Assembly (NCBI GenBank): GCA_900548895.1
Contig: URLZ01000040.1
Location: 1 to 20,939 of the forward strand
Direction of reading: 5' to 3'
Origin: an uncultured Akkermansia sp.
Lineage (GTDB): Bacteria; Verrucomicrobiota; Verrucomicrobiia; Verrucomicrobiales; Akkermansiaceae
DNA: 20,939 nt
Shown here: positions 14,131-20,939 of the stretch, piece by piece
How positions within the stretch are numbered: position 1 is the first letter of the stretch
Layout of the letters: each line of letters begins with the position of its first letter
Made by a program: the position numbers and the translations under genes
Notes under the pieces: model-generated
What the model was told of the DNA's origin: nothing
Database searches by the model: none
Seen by the model: only the letters and a program-made list of their open reading frames with translations

Positions 14131-15660
14131 ATGGGCCCATTCCTTGCCAGATTGCTGGGTGTCCCGGAGGGCGACCGACGGACCGCACAGCTGGACACAA
14201 AGCCGAGCGCTATGCTCTGCGTAGCCGTTCTCGGAACGCTCTGCGTCTGCGCTGCCGCGGCTGCGGCTGCTCCGGATCTCCCCAGTGCCGCCTATCGGGT
14301 CACTTGGATCATTTTCGGTACCTTCGTGCTCGGTTCCCTCAGTGCCGTTTCCCGAGTTTTTCAGCAGCAGACCTGCCGCAAGCTCGGCATGGCCTTCTTC
14401 ATGGTGGTCGTGCAGATGCTCATCCTCTGGATGATTTTTTCCTGTTACGACTTCCTCGCCAGCCACATTCAACTCGGCATCAGCTACCGGCAGTTGCTGC
14501 TCGTCATCCCCTACATGCTCGCCCCGGTGACGGTGACGGTGCTCGCGGGGCGCCAGCTCGGTGTTTATTCGGCCCTGGCCTGCGCGCTCTTCGGCGTGGC
14601 GATGTTCCCGGAGGACTCCTCTGAGGTCGCGGTCAACTATCTCATCATCAGCCTGCTGGCCGGTGTGGTCAGCACGCGCTTTGCCCGCTATGAGAAGCGC
14701 TCCGAGCCCCTCATCGGCGGTATGATGACGGGCCTGATCATCTTTGTGGCCGTCGTGCTGCTCAACCTCTTTTCGTTCGGCAGCTCCTCGCTGACGGTCG
14801 GGCGTCTCGGCACGGCCTTCGGCGTGACGATGGGGGTCAACCTGCTCACCGTGATCATTTTCGCCGGTGCGCTCCCCGTGTTGGAGTCCCTCTCCAGCCT
14901 CTTCACGCCGATGACGTGGAAGGAGCGCGCCGACACCAATCACCCCCTGCTCGTTCAGCTCAAGGAGAAGGCTCCCGGCACCTACTCCCACTGCCAGGAG
15001 GTGAGTCTGCTGGCCAAGTCCGCCGCCGTTGCTCTGCAGGTGGATGCGGATATGGTGGAGGCCTGCGCTCTCTTTCACGATATCGGCAAGTTGCAGCGCC
15101 CCGAGTATTTCTCCGAGAATATCGCCAATCAGGAGGTGACACCGCACAGCCGCCTGACGCCCGAGGCCAGTGCCCGCATCATTCTCGGCCATGTGGATGA
15201 CGGCATCAAGCTGGCCGAGGAAAACGGGCTTGAGTCCAGCATCGTCAACGTGATCCGCGAGCACCACGGCAAGTCCCTCGTCTACTTCTTTTATCGCAAG
15301 GCCTGCGATCTGTATGATGAGGCGATGCGCAAGTTTGATGAGGGGCTGACGGATACGCGCCCCCAGCCGGTGGACGCCTCGGTGTACACCTACAAGGGGC
15401 CGATTCCCCAGTCCCGCGAATCGGCTATCGTCAGCATGGCGGATGCCGTTGAGAGCGCGACGCGCTCGCTCAACCATGCCTCGGAGGAGGATTACCGCAG
15501 CATGATCGAGAACATCTTCCGCAGCCGCATTCTGGATGGTCATCTCACCGATAGCGGGCTGACACTGCGCGAGATTGAGCAGATGAAAGAGGCCTTTGTG
15601 AAGGGCGTCTGCGCCTCACACCACAGCCGTATCCGCTACCCCAAGGCCGAGAAGTCCTGA
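14131..15660 (+). CDS. PgpH-like membrane HD-domain phosphodiesterase (c-di-AMP), without extracytoplasmic sensor
   Basis: A 509-residue integral membrane protein related to PgpH/YqfF, which hydrolyses the second messenger c-di-AMP to pApA. The N-terminal half has about seven to eight hydrophobic segments between residues 27 and 251, ending in the family-typical ALPVLESLSSLFTP. The cytoplasmic HD domain starts near residue 270: NHPLLVQLKEKAPGTYSH, then F-H316-D317-I-G-K320 with KLQRPEYFSEN, ILGHVDDGIKLAEE, IREHHGKSLVYFF, QSRESAIVSMADAVE and a terminal ASHHSRIRYP. Full-length PgpH proteins are about 700 residues because they carry a large extracytoplasmic 7TMR-HDED domain after the first helix. 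That domain is absent here, with TM1 and TM2 only a few residues apart. The start is set by the perfect promoter upstream. Catalytic residues look intact. Confidence 0.9.
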   Translation: MGPFLARLLGVPEGDRRTAQLDTKPSAMLCVAVLGTLCVCAAAAAAAPDLPSAAYRVTWIIFGTFVLGSLSAVSRVFQQQTCRKLGMAFFMVVVQMLILWMIFSCYDFLASHIQLGISYRQLLLVIPYMLAPVTVTVLAGRQLGVYSALACALFGVAMFPEDSSEVAVNYLIISLLAGVVSTRFARYEKRSEPLIGGMMTGLIIFVAVVLLNLFSFGSSSLTVGRLGTAFGVTMGVNLLTVIIFAGALPVLESLSSLFTPMTWKERADTNHPLLVQLKEKAPGTYSHCQEVSLLAKSAAVALQVDADMVEACALFHDIGKLQRPEYFSENIANQEVTPHSRLTPEASARIILGHVDDGIKLAEENGLESSIVNVIREHHGKSLVYFFYRKACDLYDEAMRKFDEGLTDTRPQPVDASVYTYKGPIPQSRESAIVSMADAVESATRSLNHASEEDYRSMIENIFRSRILDGHLTDSGLTLREIEQMKEAFVKGVCASHHSRIRYPKAEKS

Positions 15661-15664
15661 GCTC

Positions 15665-15694
15665 GGCGGGCTCTTCGTTTCTGCGAGCCCCGCC
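15665..15694 (+). terminator. Probable terminator of the PgpH-like gene
   Basis: GGCGGGCTC (15665-15673) pairs with GAGCCCCGCC (15685-15694) with one bulged C, around an 11-base loop. It begins 4 bases after the stop codon. The following T run is short (GCCTTTCCC), so termination may be partial or need Rho. Confidence 0.5.
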
Positions 15695-15736
15695 GCCTTT
15701 CCCGGCTGATCCTGCTCAGGTGGTTCGGCTCGGCTC

Positions 15737-15788
15737 CTCCGTCGGGTGCCTGCCGACTGCTGAGGGCGTCTACACACCGCCGACGGAG
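15737..15788. repeat. Perfect 9-bp inverted repeat upstream of the giant peptidase-stalk gene
   Basis: CTCCGTCGG (15737-15745) and CCGACGGAG (15780-15788) are exact reverse complements 34 bases apart, about 90 bases upstream of the promoter of the next gene. It could be a paired regulator site or part of a second terminator, but repeats of this size are also expected by chance in GC-rich DNA. Confidence 0.3.
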
Positions 15789-15879
15789 TGGGCGAATGTT
15801 GGTGAGAACTCTTGTTGGAGAAGCTCTTTTTCGATCGCCTTTTCAGGCTCTATGCAGACGGAAAAAGGAGCAAAACAGC

Positions 15880-15908
15880 TTGACAGACGGTTATAAAACT
15901 GATAAAAG
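15880..15908 (+). promoter_or_regulatory. Promoter of the giant peptidase-stalk gene
   Basis: A consensus TTGACA (15880-15885) is followed after 17 bp by TAAAAG (15903-15908), which matches the -10 consensus at 4 of 6 positions. The surroundings (about 15855-15915) are unusually A/T-rich for this window. The transcript would begin near 15915, about 11 bases before the ATG at 15926, a very short leader like that of the PgpH-like gene. Confidence 0.55.
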
Positions 15909-15925
15909 GTATATCGGTTCCCGTC

Positions 15926-18900
15926 ATGAAACTACGTTCTCTCTCCGTTATCCTCCTCCTTCAGGCTCTGCCGAGTCTCATCTTCGCTGCATCGACCGAT
16001 AGCTCCCTCAACGCCGTGATCCGCCCCGGGGCGGACGGCTCGGTGCAGTTCGTCGCTTCGGGTGTCAATACCGGCAACATCTCATCTTCCGACCGCTTTT
16101 ACGACAACGGCAAGGGTTTTTACTGGCAGACTTGGACCCTTCAAAGCGCGGCCTTGGATCTGTACGAGAAAACCGGCAACTGGAGCTTTCTCGGTGATCT
16201 GTCCTCGCGTGTTCCGGCAACAGCCAACCAGACCGGTGAGTTTTATGCCAACCTGACGGATGATGCGAACACCTGCTGGTACAATGCCGGCAGCAATGTC
16301 ATCCAGTACTGGCAGACCTATTACGGCGTCTTTTATCGCGGTGTCGGCGACAACGGGACGGACAGCGCCCTACCTCACGGCTACACCTACGATGAGAGCC
16401 ACCTCGCAGCGTTAGCGGGTACGCAGTCGCTGCAGGTGGATATGCTCTTTTACGACAACTGGGAGAACGTCGGCGGCAATACGGAGATGAGCATGTACTG
16501 GTATCTGACCGGTTATACCTCATTTGACGACCTCCGCAACAATCCAGCAAAAGCCGGTTTCTTCCGTGACTATTTTGCCAACACGGAGCCCTGCGTGATA
16601 GAGTTTGAAGATGGTGGCCTCAGCATGAGTGCCATTCGCCGGATCCTCACTGACGGGCTCGGGTTGACAGCGAATGCCGACGGCACCTTCACCCAGAGCA
16701 CGGTTGGTCAGATCATCGACTTCGGCATCAGCAGCAATGTGGGTGGTCACGCCATTACCTGCTACGGGGCGGAGTTCGATGCCGCAGGGAACGTGACATC
16801 CGTGTTGATCGCCAACTCTGACGATATGGTCTACGGCACCGAGCGCCTGTATCTGAAGAGCGAGAACGGCCGCGTCTACCTCTACACCGATGAGGCCTGC
16901 ACTCGCCGCTGGGATTACGCCGCCGCAGACGACTGGTATGTCGACATGATCGGCTACATCAACACGCCGGATTCCCTCAAGCGCATGTATGCCCAGTACA
17001 CCGATGCGCAAAATCCTCTTGTCTGGAACGGCAGCAGCAGAAGCTGGGACGCCGCAGCAGCCAACCCCGATCTGTTGCCCACCGAGGCTACCGGCTGGGA
17101 TGTCTACGTCTCCGAAGGCGCCTTCACCGATTACTACCACTCGTGGTATGACGCCGCGCGCCCGCTCGAGTTCGGTGACAGGGGGCAGGGCGGGGAGATC
17201 TCGGTGAAGGGCAACATCGCGGCCGGAGCCGTCAGCTTCAACAGCGACGCCTACCGCTACAGCCTCAGCGGTGATGGCAACAACACCGTCACGGCGGCTT
17301 CGCTGAGCATCACGGGCAAGGGAGGCGTCAGCCTCAGCGCTGTGAACTTCTATGCCTCCGAGGCCTCTCTCAGCGCGGGGGCACTGAGTATCGGCAGCGG
17401 CGCTGCCCTCACGGGCGGCTCTCTCGGGGTCAACGGCGGAGCCTCCCTCGTGCTTGACGGCGGCAGTCTGGGAAGCGACTCGGCCTATTTCAGCACCGGC
17501 AGTCTGCTCTCCGTTTCCTCGGCGGGTGGCAGTTTCACAGGCGACTTGCTCACCCTTGGGCCGGGAGCAACCCTGTCCATGGATCTCAGCGGCGCGGCGG
17601 ATGCCACTTCGGCGCTGTTGAGCGTCAGCGGCCGATTGAACCTCGGAGGCAGTGTCACGCTCGATCTGGGCGATCAGTTGGAGGAAGGAGCCGTCTATCA
17701 CCTCATGGACTTTACGAACGGCACCGCTCCCTCAAATTGGGAGAGCCTGTTTGTCGGCTACACCGGTACGCTGGAAATGCAGGGCAATGAGCTCCTCCTC
17801 ATCAACGACGGCGGCGTGCTCTACTGGAAAGGCGGCAACGGCATTTGGGAGGACACCAACTGGGCGCTGTCGGAAGACGGTACGGAGAGTCTCGACTTCC
17901 GCCCGCGTTCCCTCGTGTATTTCACCGGCTCCACGTCTCAGGAAGCCATCGAGGTGGGAGAGCCCCAGCAGGTGAGGGGCCTTGTCTTTGACGGGCAGTA
18001 CAGCCTGTATTCGATCAGCGGGAGCACGCTTGACGTGCTCAGCAGCGTGGAGCTCCTCGAGAACGCCTCCGTGGATCTCGGCTTGAGCGCCAACCTGGCT
18101 CAGGCCTCCGTCACGCTTGCTTCCGGCAGTTCGCTGAAGATCTGGAGCAGCGCAACCATCCGCGTGCTGGAGAACGACGGAAGCTTGGTTCAGTTGCATG
18201 GCGACTTGAGCATCACAGAGGCTGTTTCGGGCCCCGGTGCCGTGGATGTGCAGGATGGCAACCTCAGCCTCGGCGCCCGTGAGAACAGCTTGGGCTCGCT
18301 TCAGGTCAGCGGCAGCCTGTCGGCCGAGGGGCAACTGAGCCTGACGAGTGAGGGGGCCTCCTCCTCCATCGGCTCCGTGAGTGGTAACCTGAGCATCAGC
18401 GCGGCCGACGGCCATCAGCTGACTCTCGGCAACGACTCTTCTCTGAGCTTCGTGCAGGGGGGTAATCTGAGCCTCGGCGGCAGCCTCGCGCTGACGGAGA
18501 GCTCGGCCGTCGAAAGCCTGAACCTGGGTTCTGACGGTGCGCTCACCCTCAACAACGGCGCCGTCATTTCCGTGTCCGGCGAGCTCAGCGGCAGCGGTTC
18601 CGTGACCATTTCTCAGCCGCACGGTGTTGAAGCGCCCTACCTCTCGGCCGGCTCCGTCAGCGCCGGCAGTGTCGTGGACTTCTGCGGCCTGAGCGGCAGC
18701 AGCATCCTCGACGGGCTCACCTCGGGCCAGACGCTCGTGCTCGCCACCGTCAGCGGCGACAACAACGGCCGTTTCACCTTTGACGGCAGCACCTCCGCCT
18801 CCGGCAGCGATGGTGAATACCGTTACAACCTCGTTAACGAGAATGGTCAGGTCTACATCCTCTCGCACCTCAATATGGTGGAGTGGGTTGGGAAGAGTGA

Positions 18901-20939
18901 TGACCTCTGGGCATCAGGAGGCTCGTGGAGCGACGGCAGCGCTTCGTCGACGCAGGCTCCCGACAGCGAGACGGACCTCTCGTTCCAGGGTGCGGGCGAG
19001 GCTTTTGTCACGCTTCAGCAGGCTCAGGCGCACGAGGTGGTGGTTGAGTACGTCGCTGGCGACAAGCCTGAGGGCTACACGTGGAAGGGCGGGAGTTTGG
19101 AGGCCGACAGTCTCAGCATTCGCAGCGGCAGCCTTACCTTGGCCGCCGATGCCTCGGCGTCGGTGCAAAGCACGCAGGTGAGCGGCGAGGCTTCCCTCCT
19201 CGTTCTGGGCCATCTCAATGCCGGCAAGACGGAAGCGACGGCCGTCACCTTGGGCGGCAGTGGCCATCTGACCATCGCCGACGGCTCGCGCCTTGACATC
19301 GTTGACATCGACCCGCAGAGCGGGGGGACGGACACTTCGCTGGAGCTGACGGCGGGCTCCGCCTCGCTGGGCTCGGCGCTGGCGGGCAAACTGGTTCTGG
19401 GCTCCGGTGCATCGCTGAGCGCTTCGGAGATCATCCTCACCGGCAGCGGCACGGCCGCGGAAGGCTCGATCACGGCGGACGCGATGGGCTCCGTTGCCAT
19501 CGGCAACAGCTTTGCGAACGTGACGACGGCGGAACTCGTCTTCGGCGAGCTGAGCGAGGCGCAGGAAGCCTTCCACATTGACCATCTCGCCGCCCTCGAC
19601 GGGCAGCAGATTGATGTGACCCTGCTGGATCCGAGCTCCCTAGGCCTGACTCCGGGGCAGGACAGCGTGAGCACGGGACTGGCCGAAGGCGCCTACCGCC
19701 TGATGACTTGGACATCGGGCTCGGCGGACTTCCGTTTGTCCGAGCAGGCCGAGAGCTATCTGGCCGGACTCATGCTGACGGGAACGCTTGAGGCGAGCGC
19801 CAACGGGCTCACCTTGACGCTGGACACCCTCTCCGGCCTCACGTGGTACACCTCGTCCGACAAGATCGGGAACTACACGCTTCAACTCAGCGGCGAAGGG
19901 GCCTATAACTCGCTCGTCCCCGTGTCGGCGGTTTCCGTGACGCGAGACAACACGCTGGATCTCTCGTCGTCGGAGATCACAACGGCCAGCGCCGGCACAC
20001 TGGGTGCCGTCGTGCGCCAAATGACCGGGCAGAGCGGCCGAACGCTCAGCTTCATCGGCAGCGGCGCCAAGGTCGATCGCGTCACCTTCATCAATGACGA
20101 ACGCTCCACCACGGGCGCGCATCGCATCGCCGGCCGCAACATCACACTTCAGGTCGGCGGCAGTGAGGATGATTTCCGTCAGCTGATCGAAGCCAAGCTG
20201 CTGGAGGAGTCTGCAGCACCCGGCAACCACGCGCTCACCGTGGGTGGCGTTGTGCTTGAGTCTTCTCGCCTCGAAGTAACGGATGCTCCGGGGGTGAGCT
20301 TTACCACGGGGACGCTCGACGGTGATGCAAACTCCGTCATTGCCGGAACGATTCACATCAACGGAGCCGGAGGTCGCTTCCAAGGTTCGGCTGACGGCCT
20401 TGAGGGCGCCACCATCGTGCTGCAGAGCGGGGCTGATCAGAGCTTCAGTGATGGCGCGGGGCTGGTTGTGACCGGTGCTGCCGGTGCCGCCTCGATTGCA
20501 GGCGATTCGCTCGGTGCCCTCAGCACGACCGGGGCTGATATCACCCTCTCGCCGCTGGGCAGCGCCGCCACGCCGCAGCCCGTGGAGCTGGGCGCCGATT
20601 CCTCGATGTCCGGGGGCACGCTTGCCGCCAAGGTCGACACCGCCGGTGTCTTCCGCGGTGAAGGCGAGACGGCGGCTCTTTTCAGCGGGGCCTCCATCGC
20701 GCTGAACGGCACCCGACTCGTTCTCAATTCCGGGGGCAGCGCCACGCCGTCCACGGCAGCCGAGGTGGATCTGAGCAAGAGGGACGGCTTTGTGATCGCG
20801 CAGCTGCACGAGCAGGGACTCGGCAGCGCGACGGGCGTTTCCGTCGGCTTCGGTCCCGGCCTGCTCGACAAATACTTTGCTCATGCCACGGTGCAGGGCA
20901 ATCAAATTGTCGCCTCGCGCAACACGAGTTATTACGTGA
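15926..20939 (+). CDS. Secreted IdeS/Mac-like (C66) cysteine peptidase fused to an autotransporter-like stalk (3' end outside window)
   Basis: At least 1671 residues; the frame is open to the window edge and the C-terminus is missing. A Sec signal peptide (MKLR, then hydrophobic 6-20, Ala21/Ala22) is followed by a domain of about 300 residues resembling the streptococcal immunoglobulin peptidase IdeS/Mac: nucleophile region DDANT-C117-W-Y-N-A-G-S-N with YW at 128-129, then GG-H275-AITCYGAEFDAAGN and IAN297-S-D299-D. From about residue 367 a Ser/Gly/Leu-rich beta-helix-like stalk begins, built of modules that start with W-rich motifs (W367, W634, W987, W1307) and sometimes end with a G-x-Y-x-LM-x-x-T stretch. 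Autotransporter passengers of Verrucomicrobia look like this; a beta-barrel or sorting domain probably follows beyond the window. It has its own promoter and no Shine-Dalgarno. The fold call rests on motifs recalled from memory. C10 or C39 peptidases are the alternatives. Confidence 0.75.
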   Translation, partial: MKLRSLSVILLLQALPSLIFAASTDSSLNAVIRPGADGSVQFVASGVNTGNISSSDRFYDNGKGFYWQTWTLQSAALDLYEKTGNWSFLGDLSSRVPATANQTGEFYANLTDDANTCWYNAGSNVIQYWQTYYGVFYRGVGDNGTDSALPHGYTYDESHLAALAGTQSLQVDMLFYDNWENVGGNTEMSMYWYLTGYTSFDDLRNNPAKAGFFRDYFANTEPCVIEFEDGGLSMSAIRRILTDGLGLTANADGTFTQSTVGQIIDFGISSNVGGHAITCYGAEFDAAGNVTSVLIANSDDMVYGTERLYLKSENGRVYLYTDEACTRRWDYAAADDWYVDMIGYINTPDSLKRMYAQYTDAQNPLVWNGSSRSWDAAAANPDLLPTEATGWDVYVSEGAFTDYYHSWYDAARPLEFGDRGQGGEISVKGNIAAGAVSFNSDAYRYSLSGDGNNTVTAASLSITGKGGVSLSAVNFYASEASLSAGALSIGSGAALTGGSLGVNGGASLVLDGGSLGSDSAYFSTGSLLSVSSAGGSFTGDLLTLGPGATLSMDLSGAADATSALLSVSGRLNLGGSVTLDLGDQLEEGAVYHLMDFTNGTAPSNWESLFVGYTGTLEMQGNELLLINDGGVLYWKGGNGIWEDTNWALSEDGTESLDFRPRSLVYFTGSTSQEAIEVGEPQQVRGLVFDGQYSLYSISGSTLDVLSSVELLENASVDLGLSANLAQASVTLASGSSLKIWSSATIRVLENDGSLVQLHGDLSITEAVSGPGAVDVQDGNLSLGARENSLGSLQVSGSLSAEGQLSLTSEGASSSIGSVSGNLSISAADGHQLTLGNDSSLSFVQGGNLSLGGSLALTESSAVESLNLGSDGALTLNNGAVISVSGELSGSGSVTISQPHGVEAPYLSAGSVSAGSVVDFCGLSGSSILDGLTSGQTLVLATVSGDNNGRFTFDGSTSASGSDGEYRYNLVNENGQVYILSHLNMVEWVGKSDDLWASGGSWSDGSASSTQAPDSETDLSFQGAGEAFVTLQQAQAHEVVVEYVAGDKPEGYTWKGGSLEADSLSIRSGSLTLAADASASVQSTQVSGEASLLVLGHLNAGKTEATAVTLGGSGHLTIADGSRLDIVDIDPQSGGTDTSLELTAGSASLGSALAGKLVLGSGASLSASEIILTGSGTAAEGSITADAMGSVAIGNSFANVTTAELVFGELSEAQEAFHIDHLAALDGQQIDVTLLDPSSLGLTPGQDSVSTGLAEGAYRLMTWTSGSADFRLSEQAESYLAGLMLTGTLEASANGLTLTLDTLSGLTWYTSSDKIGNYTLQLSGEGAYNSLVPVSAVSVTRDNTLDLSSSEITTASAGTLGAVVRQMTGQSGRTLSFIGSGAKVDRVTFINDERSTTGAHRIAGRNITLQVGGSEDDFRQLIEAKLLEESAAPGNHALTVGGVVLESSRLEVTDAPGVSFTTGTLDGDANSVIAGTIHINGAGGRFQGSADGLEGATIVLQSGADQSFSDGAGLVVTGAAGAASIAGDSLGALSTTGADITLSPLGSAATPQPVELGADSSMSGGTLAAKVDTAGVFRGEGETAALFSGASIALNGTRLVLNSGGSATPSTAAEVDLSKRDGFVIAQLHEQGLGSATGVSVGFGPGLLDKYFAHATVQGNQIVASRNTSYYV

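Noticed and set aside
15926..17020. Streptopain (C10) or C39 peptidase as the identity of the N-terminal domain
   Set aside because: The residues around His275 and the GAEFDAAGN stretch fit IdeS much better than the GHAFV-type C10 motif or the C39 pattern; kept only as an alternative.
16520..20905. Long minus-strand frames opposite the peptidase-stalk gene
   Set aside because: These are mirror frames of a Ser/Gly-rich repeat protein. The plus frame has a signal peptide, a catalytic-type domain and a promoter, and continues unbroken over 5 kb.
1..20939. CRISPR array, tRNA, rRNA, transposase, integrase or attachment site
   Set aside because: None was seen on either strand. There are no regularly spaced repeats, cloverleaf arms or transposase-like frames.

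Overview
The window is high-GC DNA (my impression is a little under two thirds G+C) that starts at an apparent contig end, a 33-base almost pure G run, and stops inside a very large gene. The gene set suggests a member of the PVC group, most likely a host-associated Verrucomicrobiota related to the Akkermansia/Opitutales lineages. The clues are a MoxR/DUF58/VWA/DUF4159 operon, a PgpH-type HD phosphodiesterase, a three-haem cytochrome c peroxidase, a giant secreted beta-rich passenger with W-x-G modules, and the absence of Shine-Dalgarno sequences. The lineage call is inference; no rRNA or tRNA was found.

Layout. 1-989: a poly-G end, a 64-residue lipoprotein gene on the minus strand with its own terminator and promoter, and about 500 bases without a gene. 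990-11016 (+): a six-gene operon encoding a MoxR AAA+ ATPase, a DUF58 protein, two membrane-anchored VWA proteins, a 938-residue membrane coiled-coil protein and a secreted DUF4159 protein. The first four genes are 4 bases apart or overlap by 4. The last two are preceded by G-poor, pyrimidine-rich spacers. 11433-13837 (-): a triheme cytochrome c peroxidase and a YycJ-like metallo-beta-lactamase-fold hydrolase, read as one unit with a promoter and a terminator. 14083-15694 (+): a PgpH-like c-di-AMP phosphodiesterase behind a perfect TTGACA-17-TATAAT promoter, followed by a probable terminator. 15880-end (+): a secreted protein of at least 1671 residues whose first 345 or so residues look like an IdeS/Mac (MEROPS C66) cysteine peptidase, fused to a long Ser/Gly-rich autotransporter-like stalk. 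The window ends before its C-terminus.

How they work together. The operon fits the MoxR-VWA theme: an ATPase that remodels metal-binding VWA partners at the inner membrane, with periplasmic accessory proteins. The peroxidase removes periplasmic H2O2. PgpH ties the cell to c-di-AMP signalling. The peptidase-stalk protein looks like a host-interaction factor and is the most novel item here. A general feature is that no gene has a Shine-Dalgarno sequence at normal spacing, and several promoters imply leaders of about a dozen nucleotides or fewer.
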